IMG/VR virus record: IMGVR_UViG_3300047440_000315
Span: 1-21,210 of that record
Reading direction: 5' to 3' (one strand)
Origin: a virus
Length of the DNA: 21,210 nucleotides
Part shown: positions 5,360-10,616 of the stretch, in pieces
Layout: each line of letters opens with the position of its first letter
Position numbering within the stretch: position 1 is the first letter of the stretch
The notes under the pieces: model-generated
Database searches by the model: none
What the model was told of the DNA's origin: nothing
The model's input: only the letters and a program-made list of their open reading frames with translations
Position numbers and translations under genes: made by a program

Positions 5360-5472
5360 GCGGTGTGGCGCAGTACGGAGTCCGGACTCCCAAGAAGCGC
5401 ATCGTGATCCCGCCGTGAGGCTGGTGGAGCGGCCCCAGATGGGGCAGACGGGGTTCGACTCCCCGCACGGCA
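5360..5472 (+). tRNA. tRNA-like element D, D-loop and variable-arm insertions
   Basis: The T arm CGGGG-TTCGACT-CCCCG (5449-5465) is perfect. The acceptor is GCGGTG (5360-5365)/CACGGC (5466-5471), 6 nt with one G-G mismatch. After TG, the D stem GCGC (5368-5371)/GCGC (5397-5400) encloses a 25-nt loop holding the palindrome GGAGTCCGGACTCC. An anticodon arm is possible: TCGTG-ATCCCGC-CGTGA (5402-5418, two wobbles), with U33 and anticodon CCC (Gly). The variable region is then 30 nt and holds GCCCC-AGAT-GGGGC. Identity is tentative; it may be non-functional as a tRNA. Confidence 0.4.
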
Positions 5473-5529
5473 CGAGGGATTGGCAGGTAGCCCGGGTAGC
5501 CCCCGGAGTGAATGGCCGACCGGCCCGGC

Positions 5530-5607
5530 ACGGCTCTCAACGCCGGGTGGTAACAGGAACCGGTGATGAGCCGCGAGGGGATGCATACCCGACCGGCGAA
5601 GAGCCGT
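5530..5607 (+). other. Nested hairpin between tRNA-like elements D and E
   Basis: ACGGCTCT (5530-5537) pairs perfectly with AGAGCCGT (5600-5607), enclosing CGCCGG (5541-5546)/CCGGCG (5593-5598). Like the B-C spacer it is a long nested stem and could be a maturation signal. Confidence 0.45.
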
Positions 5608-5613
5608 AGTACC

Positions 5614-5684
5614 GCCCACAGCACGACGGTAGTGCGGACCCTCCCCAAGAGGGTCAAGGGCCGGGTTCGATTCCCGGGTGGGCA
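5614..5684 (+). tRNA. Short tRNA E, possible CCA anticodon (Trp)
   Basis: A 71-nt element: acceptor GCCCAC (5614-5619)/GTGGGC (5678-5683), D arm GCAC-GACGGTA-GTGC, anticodon stem ACCCT/AGGGT with loop CCCCAAG, T arm CCGGG-TTCGATT-CCCGG, discriminator A. Read this way the anticodon is CCA (Trp), but U33 is replaced by C. The acceptor has 6 rather than 7 pairs and only one linker base precedes the D stem. Unlike A, C, D and F it has no large insert. It could be a reduced or decaying tRNA. Confidence 0.6.
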
Positions 5685-5782
5685 CGCTGATGCACGAGAG
5701 AGGTCCAAAAGGGGCGACGGCCCATCGCTGATCTTGTGCTGTCCGAAGCCGGTGTCGACCAGACGTGGACTGGCTGAGGGCG

Positions 5783-5845
5783 GGTTGCCAGACGACATCT
5801 GGAAGGGCCCCCGGGGCCACGGCGCGGTCCTGTCGTCTGGCAACC
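5783..5845 (+). promoter_or_regulatory. 15-bp hairpin in the 5' leader of the gene at 5872
   Basis: Bases 5783-5797 pair without mismatch with 5831-5845 (core GCCAGACGACA/TGTCGTCTGGC), and GGCCCC/GGGGCC forms a 6-bp apical stem. The hairpin ends 13 nt before the GGAGGAGG ribosome site of the next gene. It may end the tRNA transcript, stabilise the downstream mRNA or control its translation. Confidence 0.5.
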
Positions 5846-5871
5846 TACAGCCGAACTTGGAGGAGGAGCCT

Positions 5872-6015
5872 GTGAGCAAGGAAAAGCCGGTGCACGTGCT
5901 CGCGTTGCTCAACGCTGCGCTGCGCGCGAAAGCTGAACGGGCGCGGGCGAAGGAAGCCAGGAAGGCCACCCTCGCCCAGCGGATCGTCCCCCGGAAGGGT
6001 CGAAGGGACAGGTAG
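5872..6015 (+). CDS. Small basic protein (47 aa)
   Basis: The GTG at 5872 follows GGAGGAGG at 6-8 nt spacing. Upstream in-frame starts lie in the structured RNA region and are rejected. The 47-residue product (MSKEKPVHVLALLNAALRAK, then Ala/Arg/Lys repeats) is predicted all-helical and strongly basic, ending RIVPRKGRRDR, so it may bind nucleic acid or act as a small structural protein. It opens a tightly coupled run of small genes; its TAG overlaps the next GTG. Function unknown. Confidence 0.65.
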   Translation: MSKEKPVHVLALLNAALRAKAERARAKEARKATLAQRIVPRKGRRDR

Positions 6016-6260
6016 TGGCGAAGAAGACGGTACGCCCGGCCAGGGGTCGCCCGCCTGGCCGTCGCGGGAAGGGCGGGGTCGGTCCGGGTCCTGCCTACCG
6101 GCCGGGTGGTTCCGGCGGGGGCACCACCCACAAGGGTGGCGACTGTTGCCCGATGGTCGCGGCTGTCCGCTCTGCCCGGCGCGGGAAGTTCCGGCTGGCC
6201 AGGCGGTACGCGTGGATGTCGATCGGGTTGCTCGCTGCCCGGGTCGGCCGGGTCGCCTGA
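6015..6260 (+). CDS. DCCPM-motif protein, copy 1 (81 aa)
   Basis: The GTG at 6015 overlaps the previous TAG. The N-terminal half is a disordered Gly/Arg/Pro-rich basic region (PARGRPPGRRGKGG), followed by a short Thr-His-Lys-Gly linker. From about residue 42 is the conserved block DCCPMVAAVRSARRGKFRLA then RRYAWMS. The same block ends the next two genes, so these are tandem paralogues. The invariant CC pair next to P-M, before a basic amphipathic helix, suggests a metal or disulphide site followed by a nucleic-acid or membrane-binding helix. I do not recognise the family. Confidence 0.75.
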   Translation: MAKKTVRPARGRPPGRRGKGGVGPGPAYRPGGSGGGTTHKGGDCCPMVAAVRSARRGKFRLARRYAWMSIGLLAARVGRVA

Positions 6261-6532
6261 TGTCGGGGCCGCCGGGACGCCGCCGCCCGCAGCGTGAGCG
6301 GCGGCCGGGGAGGGCCGGTAAGAAGCCGCCGCCCATCTACCAGCCCACGAAGAAGGGCGGCGGTACCCAGCACAAGCCGGGTACGCCGACCAGGGGCGGC
6401 GACTGCTGCCCGATGGTGGCCGCTGTGAAGGCGGCCAAGGCGGGCAAGCTGCGGCTGGCCCGCCGCTACGCTGCCATGTCGTTGCGCATCATCGCTGGAA
6501 GGACCCGCTATGCCGTCGTCGCACGGCCGTAA
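6260..6532 (+). CDS. DCCPM-motif protein, copy 2 (90 aa)
   Basis: The ATG at 6260 overlaps the previous stop (TGATG). It has the same architecture as copy 1: a basic Pro/Arg/Gly-rich N-terminus (MSGPPGRRRPQRERRPGRAG), a GGGTQHKPG linker, then DCCPMVAAVKAAKAGKLRLA and RRYAAMSLRIIAGR. It is the most diverged of the three copies in the helix and has an extra tail, RYAVVARP. The 3' end overlaps copy 3 by 23 nt. Function unknown. Confidence 0.75.
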   Translation: MSGPPGRRRPQRERRPGRAGKKPPPIYQPTKKGGGTQHKPGTPTRGGDCCPMVAAVKAAKAGKLRLARRYAAMSLRIIAGRTRYAVVARP

Positions 6533-6725
6533 GCCGCCCAATCCGCAGAAGGTCAAGCCTCAGCACGGCCGTAAGCCGCTCTACCCGGGCCGCCATGACG
6601 GGAAGAGCACCGACGACTGCTGCCCGATGGCCGCCGCCGTCCGTTCGGTGAAGCGGGGCAAGTTCCGGCTGGCCAGGCGGTATGCGGCCATGTCGGTGCG
6701 GCTGCTCGTGGGGAGGCTGGCGTGA
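6510..6725 (+). CDS. DCCPM-motif protein, copy 3 (71 aa)
   Basis: The ATG at 6510 has GGAAGGA about 6 nt upstream, inside the end of copy 2. The N-terminus carries two HGRKP repeats (SHGRKPPNPQK, QHGRKPLYPG), then DDCCPMAAAVRSVKRGKFRL and ARRYAAMSVRLLVGRL. The DNA of its helix is very close to that of copy 1 (both contain AAGTTCCGGCTGGCCAGGCG), so copies 1 and 3 are more recent duplicates than copy 2. Function unknown. Confidence 0.75.
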   Translation: MPSSHGRKPPNPQKVKPQHGRKPLYPGRHDGKSTDDCCPMAAAVRSVKRGKFRLARRYAAMSVRLLVGRLA

Positions 6726-6853
6726 GCTGGATCCTGCTGCTTCAGCTGCTGATCCTGATGACCGCTGCCGCTTTCCTGGTGGAGGCGGTCACGGTGGCCG
6801 TCATCGACAAGCGCCGTGAGGACGCCATCCACCGGAAGGAGGCCGGGCTGTGA
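6722..6853 (+). CDS. Single-pass membrane micro-protein (43 aa)
   Basis: GTG at 6722 overlaps the previous TGA (GTGA). The 43-residue product has one clear membrane segment, residues about 3-28 (WILLLQLLILMTAAAFLVEA), followed by a charged tail (DKRREDAIHRKEAG). The positive tail suggests an N-out, C-in orientation. It overlaps the next gene by GTGA. It could be a small inner-membrane accessory of the DCCPM proteins or unrelated to them. Confidence 0.6.
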   Translation: MSWILLLQLLILMTAAAFLVEAVTVAVIDKRREDAIHRKEAGL

Positions 6854-6951
6854 GGGTCATCCATACGGTCTACTGGCCGCGTAACCGCACGTGCACGGCG
6901 TGGATGCCGTGGAACTGGTACCACAACCGGCGTCCGAAGGGGAGGGGCTGA
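6850..6951 (+). CDS. Trp-rich micro-protein (33 aa)
   Basis: GTG at 6850 overlaps the previous stop (GTGA), and its TGA overlaps the ATG of the next gene (TGATG), so it fills the gap exactly. The 33-residue product has four Trp and two Tyr (core TAWMPWNWYHNRR) and is basic, like a membrane-interface or antimicrobial-type peptide. The double overlap and otherwise empty space support translation. Function unknown. Confidence 0.5.
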   Translation: MRVIHTVYWPRNRTCTAWMPWNWYHNRRPKGRG

Positions 6952-7592
6952 TGACCGCCGACGAACTGGCCGAAACCGTCCGGAAGCTGCACGACGCCCT
7001 GTCCACCTGCACCGACCTGTCGATGACGGTCGCCGCGCAGGGCCTGGAGCTGATGCGCGCCAAGAAGCAGCTGGAGTCGCTGTCGCTGGCGCTGGGCGTG
7101 CTGCGGGAGGCCCGCCGGGACGCCGAGGCGGAACGCGACAAGGCGGGACGCAAGCTGAAGGTCATGGAGGACGGCTACAGCGCGGTGACCAAGCTGGCCG
7201 CCTGCCGCTCCGGCAGCCTGGCCGATGCGACTCGGCTGCTGGAGTACGCGCTGAATCTTCGGCAGCACGGGGAGCGGGCGCCGGGCGGAGCCGAGACGTG
7301 GGCGTGGTTCGACCGGGCCGCCGAGCATCACCTGCGGGGCCTGCCGATTCCCGACCTGGATAGCCCCGTGACTAGTTACTCGCCGGTACAGGTGCCGGAA
7401 AACACGGGGAAACACCCCGCAGAATCCGGCAAGACGGCAGAAACCGCCCAGGAGTCAGAGCGGGAAGCCACGATCCAGACCCTCAAGGCCCGCCTGCCCT
7501 ACTGGGCCGACCAGATCGAAGGCGGCGTCGCCGGAGGAACCACCTGGCTCCGCGCCCTCCGCGAGATGCGACAGACGGCGGAGGAACTGTGA
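6951..7592 (+). CDS. Coiled-coil hypothetical protein (213 aa)
   Basis: The ATG at 6951 follows GGGGAGGGG and overlaps the previous stop. Residues about 1-90 form a long helical, probably coiled-coil region (AETVRKLHDAL, then RAKKQLESLSLALGVLREAR). The middle has a Trp-containing helix (GAETWAWFDRAAEHHLRG) and is followed by a Ser/Thr/Pro-rich linker around 145-170. The C-terminal part holds LPYWADQIEGGVAGGTTWLR. No enzyme motif was recognised. It overlaps the next gene by GTGA. Confidence 0.75.
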   Translation: MTADELAETVRKLHDALSTCTDLSMTVAAQGLELMRAKKQLESLSLALGVLREARRDAEAERDKAGRKLKVMEDGYSAVTKLAACRSGSLADATRLLEYALNLRQHGERAPGGAETWAWFDRAAEHHLRGLPIPDLDSPVTSYSPVQVPENTGKHPAESGKTAETAQESEREATIQTLKARLPYWADQIEGGVAGGTTWLRALREMRQTAEEL

Positions 7593-7789
7593 CCATCACC
7601 GACCTCGAACCCCCCGCCCGCTACGTACGCCTGTCGAAAGGCGCCGTCGTCAAGCACGGCGGACTCGCCGGAACCGACACCATCCACGCCATGGTCCCCG
7701 ACGAGTGGACCGGATCATCCTGCGCGGCCTGCTTCGGCTGGGCCGACGACCCCCGCCACCTCATCACCCCCAAGATCCGCTTCCGGTGA
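7589..7789 (+). CDS. Small hypothetical protein with CxxC-type pair (66 aa)
   Basis: GTG at 7589 overlaps the previous stop; its own TGA overlaps the next GTG. The 66-residue product has GSSCAACFGWADDPRHL near the C-terminus. The single CAAC pair followed by W and H could be a partial metal-binding knuckle. I do not recognise the family. It is tightly coupled on both sides, which supports translation. Confidence 0.65.
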   Translation: MTITDLEPPARYVRLSKGAVVKHGGLAGTDTIHAMVPDEWTGSSCAACFGWADDPRHLITPKIRFR

Positions 7790-8076
7790 CCCGCCCGGAC
7801 CGGAGCACCGGACCCCGGCCGTTCGTCAACATCGACGACGCTACGAAGGTCGGCGTCGCGCTGGGGCAGGTCCGCGAAATGCTGGGCCTGCCCCGCCGCG
7901 CCCTCGCCAAACGGATCGCCGAGGCGACCGGCCGCACGGAGACCAGCGTCAACGCGCAGCTGTGGACGTGGGACACCGGCAAGGTCACCCCGGACACCCC
8001 GTCGCTGGCCGCCTGCCTGGATGCGTTGGGGCTGACCCTGGCGCTCTCATTCAAGATCGAAAACGAGGAGGAGTGA
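7786..8076 (+). CDS. HTH (XRE-like) DNA-binding protein (96 aa)
   Basis: GTG at 7786 overlaps the upstream stop. Residues about 22-90 fit an XRE/Cro-type helix-turn-helix: a first helix VGVALGQVREMLGL, the PRRALAKRIAEATG turn-helix, then SVNAQLWTWDTGKVTPDTPS as recognition helix and linker, and SLAACLDALGLTLALSF as the closing helices. A polar linker in the turn makes it slightly longer than usual. It may regulate this cargo operon or the host. The end carries GATCGAAAAC (8055-8064), and its stop overlaps the RNase AS-like gene. Confidence 0.75.
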   Translation: MTRPDRSTGPRPFVNIDDATKVGVALGQVREMLGLPRRALAKRIAEATGRTETSVNAQLWTWDTGKVTPDTPSLAACLDALGLTLALSFKIENEEE

Positions 8077-8705
8077 TGCGGTACTTCTACGACACCGAGT
8101 TCCTGGAGGACGGCCACACCATCGACCTGATCTCCATCGGCATCGTCGCCGACGACGGACGCGAGCTGTACGCCGTCGCTCAGGAGGTCGGCGAGGAGCC
8201 GCTGCGATCCCGGATCCGCAGCCACGACTGGCTGATGATGAACGTCGTCCCGCACCTGCCGCTGAAGCCCGGCACGACCTCCCGGCCGTCCGAGAAGCTG
8301 CTCACCGGCGGAGGCCGGATCCCTGGCCACTTCGTTCTCGACGACGCCAGCAACGTGATCATGCCGCGCCGGATGATCCGCAACGCTGTCCGCGACTTCC
8401 TGCTGGCCAACGACGGTGCAGAGCTGTGGGCCGACTTCGGCGCCTACGACCACGTGGCCCTCTGCCAGCTGTTCGGCTCGATGGTCGGCCTCCCGCCCGG
8501 CCTGACGATGTTCACCAACGAGTTCCAGCAGGCGTGGCGGGCCCGAGGCTGCCCCGCGCTGCCTCCGCCGTGCGGCGGCCTGCATAACGCCCTGGAGGAC
8601 GCCCGGTACCTGCGGGCCTGCTTCGACGTGACGTTCCGGCCGTCGGAGCCGGTATGGTCGGAGCCGCGCGCCAAGCCCGAGAAGTCCTGGGAAGGGCCGC
8701 TGTAG
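8076..8705 (+). CDS. RNase AS-like 3'-5' exoribonuclease (DEDDh)
   Basis: The ATG at 8076 follows GAGGAGGAG and overlaps the previous stop. The 209-residue product matches the actinobacterial RNase AS type (Rv2179c-like, RNase T fold), which degrades poly(A)-containing RNA. It has D6/E8 in FYDTEF, IDLISIGIV at residues 16-24, D120/D125 in WADFGAYDHVAL, and H170/D175 in HNALEDARY, so the DEDDh set is complete. It may mature or degrade RNA during infection, and it lies immediately before tRNA-like element F. Whether it acts on the unusual tRNAs here is only a guess. Confidence 0.88.
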   Translation: MRYFYDTEFLEDGHTIDLISIGIVADDGRELYAVAQEVGEEPLRSRIRSHDWLMMNVVPHLPLKPGTTSRPSEKLLTGGGRIPGHFVLDDASNVIMPRRMIRNAVRDFLLANDGAELWADFGAYDHVALCQLFGSMVGLPPGLTMFTNEFQQAWRARGCPALPPPCGGLHNALEDARYLRACFDVTFRPSEPVWSEPRAKPEKSWEGPL

Positions 8706-8713
8706 CAAAGCTG

Positions 8714-8851
8714 GGTGGGGTACCCGAAGCGGCCTATCGGGTGATCCGGCGTGGCGGCAACTGGGACATAGCTGCGGCGTTCGGTAGATGATTCGGTGCG
8801 GGACTGTCCATCCCCGCCGGGCCACCGCAGGTTCAAATCCTGCCCCCACCT
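8714..8851 (+). tRNA. tRNA-like element F, class II D arm, about 55-nt insert
   Basis: Acceptor GGTGGGG (8714-8720)/CCCCACC (8844-8850) is perfect. TA, D stem CCCG/CGGG and loop AAGCGGCCTAT are like bacterial tRNA-Tyr and other class II tRNAs. The T arm is GCAGG-TTCAAAT-CCTGC. An anticodon arm is seen at about 8798-8817, with loop CTGTCCA (U33, anticodon GTC, C37) on a stem GGGA/TCCC. About 55 nt (8743-8797) separate the D arm from this arm, where one base is normal. GTGGC (8751-8755 region) can pair with GCCAC (8821-8825 region) around it. Identity is uncertain: the D arm resembles Tyr, the anticodon reads Asp. Confidence 0.55.
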
Positions 8852-8882
8852 CGATCCTGGGCGCCCTGGGCGCACGCCCCCC

Positions 8883-8996
8883 GGGATGTGTTTCCCCTGC
8901 CGCACGATGGCCGCAGAACGCGGCCCGCCGAGGCTCACGGGCACCGGAGCGACGTCGAACGCGGAACGGTGCGGCAGGGGCTCAAACGTCCCTCCC
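8883..8996 (+). ncRNA. Structured element with perfect 12-bp stem
   Basis: CCCCTGCCGCAC (8894-8905) pairs exactly with GTGCGGCAGGGG (8969-8980). Inside, GGCCGC-AGAAC-GCGGCC (8909-8925) is a perfect hairpin, and GCTC/GAGC forms another. GTTT/AAAC and GGGA/TCCC extend the base. It is followed by GCTCAAAC, also present in the 4022-4112 element. It ends 4 nt before the -35 of the next promoter, so it may be a terminator isolating that promoter or an independent RNA. Confidence 0.5.
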
Positions 8997-9000
8997 GGAT

Positions 9001-9042
9001 AGACACTCGCGCAGCCCTGGTGTAGGGTGAGAGCTGACAGTT
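9001..9042 (+). promoter_or_regulatory. Sigma70-type promoter
   Basis: TAGACA (9001-9006), a 17-nt spacer and TAGGGT (9024-9029). Seven nt later comes GACAGTTCGA (9037), then CTAGGAGGAG and the ATG at 9062. The layout matches the promoter at 3430. Confidence 0.75.
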
Positions 9043-9061
9043 CGATCTAGGAGGAGAACAC

Positions 9062-9772
9062 ATGCAGTACGCGGACCCGGCGCTCCACTGGAACGAGTGG
9101 CTGGACGAGAACGCCGACCGGGACGAGGCCACCAAACTGGCCGCCCTGCGCGAGTACATCTTCGCCCTCGCCGTCTCGTGGAACGGCAACGAGAACATCA
9201 CCGCCAGCTGGCTCAACAAGAAGCTGGCCAAGCTGGGCATGACCGAGCGGATCGCCACGGACAACCGGTACGCCCTGACTGTTGAGGTGTCCGGCACCCT
9301 GGAGGTGGGCATCTACGGCGCCACCCGCGTTGAGGCCCTGGAGAAGCTCGCCGCCCTGCTCGACGGCAACCGCAACGACCGCGTCTCCAAGCTGGTTGCC
9401 ACCGCCGACCCCGTGTTCACGGCAGGACCGGAGGACGTGGACCCGAACGTCGTCGACCCGGACGCCCCGACGACCGTGGACGGCACCCTCGTGATGCTCC
9501 GCGAGATCATCATGCTGGGGCACATCTCCGGCCCCCGCTACTGCGAGAACGGCGCCAACGCCGTCCTGCGCTCGTTCGGCCTGGCCGTGATCCCGCCGCT
9601 GAAGTCGTTCACGGTGACCCGCCCGGTGGAGGCCGTGGTGTCGACGACCGTGGAGGCGTACGACGAGGAGACCGCGCAGCGCGTGGCGGGCTGGCGTTGG
9701 GAGAACGGCCGGACCGGCTACACGATGGCCGCCGGTAAGGACACGGACGCCCCGACGGTGGTGCCCGCCTGA
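9062..9772 (+). CDS. Hypothetical protein (236 aa)
   Basis: The ATG at 9062 follows AGGAGGAG and has its own promoter at 9001. The N-terminal third is helical and acidic (WNEWLDENADRDEATKLAAL), with ENITASWLNKKLAKLG resembling a winged or HTH-type helix pair. A beta-rich middle (YALTVEVSGTLEVGIYGATR) looks like a repeated strand domain followed by VEALEKLAALLDG. The C-terminal half contains FTVTRPVEAVVSTTVEAYDE and a Trp-rich strand. No domain was recognised with confidence. It is a single-gene transcription unit followed by a hairpin at 9794, typical of a cargo gene. Confidence 0.75.
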   Translation: MQYADPALHWNEWLDENADRDEATKLAALREYIFALAVSWNGNENITASWLNKKLAKLGMTERIATDNRYALTVEVSGTLEVGIYGATRVEALEKLAALLDGNRNDRVSKLVATADPVFTAGPEDVDPNVVDPDAPTTVDGTLVMLREIIMLGHISGPRYCENGANAVLRSFGLAVIPPLKSFTVTRPVEAVVSTTVEAYDEETAQRVAGWRWENGRTGYTMAAGKDTDAPTVVPA

Positions 9773-9793
9773 TCTCCTCCTAGGGAGAGTGTG

Positions 9794-9824
9794 CAGCCCC
9801 TTGCCTGGTTCAGGTGAGGGGCTG
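9794..9824 (+). terminator. Hairpin terminator overlapping the next promoter
   Basis: CAGCCCCT (9794-9801) pairs with AGGGGCTG (9817-9824), and TGCCTG (9802-9807) with CAGGTG (9811-9816) through two G-T pairs, around a 3-nt loop. No T-tract follows. The -35 of the next promoter (TTGCCT, 9801-9806) lies in the left arm, so ending one unit and starting the next share the same bases. Confidence 0.6.
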
Positions 9825-9847
9825 TATGCTGTGAGTAGACAGATCGA
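9801..9847 (+). promoter_or_regulatory. Promoter for the macrodomain gene
   Basis: TTGCCT (9801-9806), an 18-nt spacer and TATGCT (9825-9830). Seven nt later comes GACAGATCGA (9838), then GGAGGA and the ATG at 9858. Confidence 0.65.
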
Positions 9848-9857
9848 GGAGGACACC

Positions 9858-10436
9858 ATGAACCGCGTCATCGCCGCCTACCGCCACCTGCTCCGCCGCT
9901 TCCGGGGCCGCGTACACATCGAGCTGACCATGGGCGACATCACCACCATGGACGTAGACGCCGTCGTCAACGCCGCCAAAGCATCCCTGCTCGGCGGCGG
10001 CGGAGTGGACGGGGCGATCCACGCCGCTGGCGGCCCGGCCATCCTGAAGGACTGCAAGGCCCTGCGCGCCTACCAGTACCCGAACGGGCTGCCCGTCGGC
10101 GAGGCCGTCGTCACGACCGCCGGTCGCATGCATGCCGACTGGGTCATCCACACCGTCGGCCCCGTGTACGACCCGGCCAAGAACCAGTCCGCCCTGCTGC
10201 GCTCCTGCTACACGTCAGCCCTCGCCGTCGCCGACAACCTCGGCGCCCGCACCATCGCGTTCCCGCTGATCTCCGCAGGCGTCTACGGCTGGCCCATCGG
10301 CGACGCCATCCACCAGGCCCTCGCCGCCATCCGAGCCGCGAAGACCTCCGTCGAGACGGTCTGGCTGGTCCTCTACGACGAGTCGACCTACCGGCAGGCG
10401 TGCAGCATCTACCTCGACCGCCACTTCCGGGTCTGA
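9858..10436 (+). CDS. Macrodomain protein (ADP-ribose binding / hydrolase type)
   Basis: The ATG at 9858 follows CGAGGAGGA and has its own promoter. The 192-residue product is a complete MacroD/YmdB-type macrodomain. It has GDIT at 26-29, VDAVVNAAK at 33-41, the ADP-ribose phosphate loop LLGGGGVDGAIH at 44-55, WVIHTVGPVY at 95-104 and FPLISAGVYGWP in the second phosphate loop. Family members bind ADP-ribose and remove it from proteins, or deacetylate O-acetyl-ADP-ribose. The Asn usually at the end of NAAN (N25 in E. coli YmdB) is Lys41 here, while the partner Asp (D51) remains; activity may be altered. It pairs logically with the ART and NUDIX domains of the giant protein. Confidence 0.9.
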   Translation: MNRVIAAYRHLLRRFRGRVHIELTMGDITTMDVDAVVNAAKASLLGGGGVDGAIHAAGGPAILKDCKALRAYQYPNGLPVGEAVVTTAGRMHADWVIHTVGPVYDPAKNQSALLRSCYTSALAVADNLGARTIAFPLISAGVYGWPIGDAIHQALAAIRAAKTSVETVWLVLYDESTYRQACSIYLDRHFRV

Positions 10437-10437
10437 C

Positions 10438-10602
10438 ATGCAGACCTGCATCGTCAAGGTCGGCGAGCTGGCCGAGTGTGGCCTGCTCTGCGAGTACCTG
10501 ACCGAGAAGCAGGCCAGCGAGCAGGGCCTGCTGTGCTCCGGCTGGCGCCACGCCGACCGCAACATCACCGACCACCACGCCGTCCCCAAGAGCTGGATCT
10601 AG
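10438..10602 (+). CDS. Small Cys-containing hypothetical protein (54 aa)
   Basis: The ATG at 10438 is one base after the macrodomain stop, with no strong Shine-Dalgarno sequence, so coupling is likely. The 54-residue product (MQTCIVKVGELAECGLLCEY at the N-terminus) has four Cys and ends HHAVPKSWI. Codon use is like that of the neighbours, and it fills the gap to the next ribosome site. Function unknown. Confidence 0.6.
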   Translation: MQTCIVKVGELAECGLLCEYLTEKQASEQGLLCSGWRHADRNITDHHAVPKSWI

Positions 10603-10616
10603 CAGAGGAGAACGCC

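Larger units (their letters stand above)
8706..9061 (+). other. Non-coding region: tRNA-like F, structured RNA, promoter
   Basis: No protein gene is supported. It holds tRNA-like element F (8714-8851), a structured element with a 12-bp stem (8883-8996) and a promoter (9001-9029), each listed separately. Confidence 0.6.

Noticed and set aside
4676-5684. CRISPR array
   Set aside because: The recurring GGTTCGAxTCC units are T-arms at irregular spacing, not identical direct repeats with unique spacers of uniform length.
5310-6336. Minus-strand frames of 160-270 aa
   Set aside because: Antisense to tRNA-like D/E and the DCCPM genes; no start signals.
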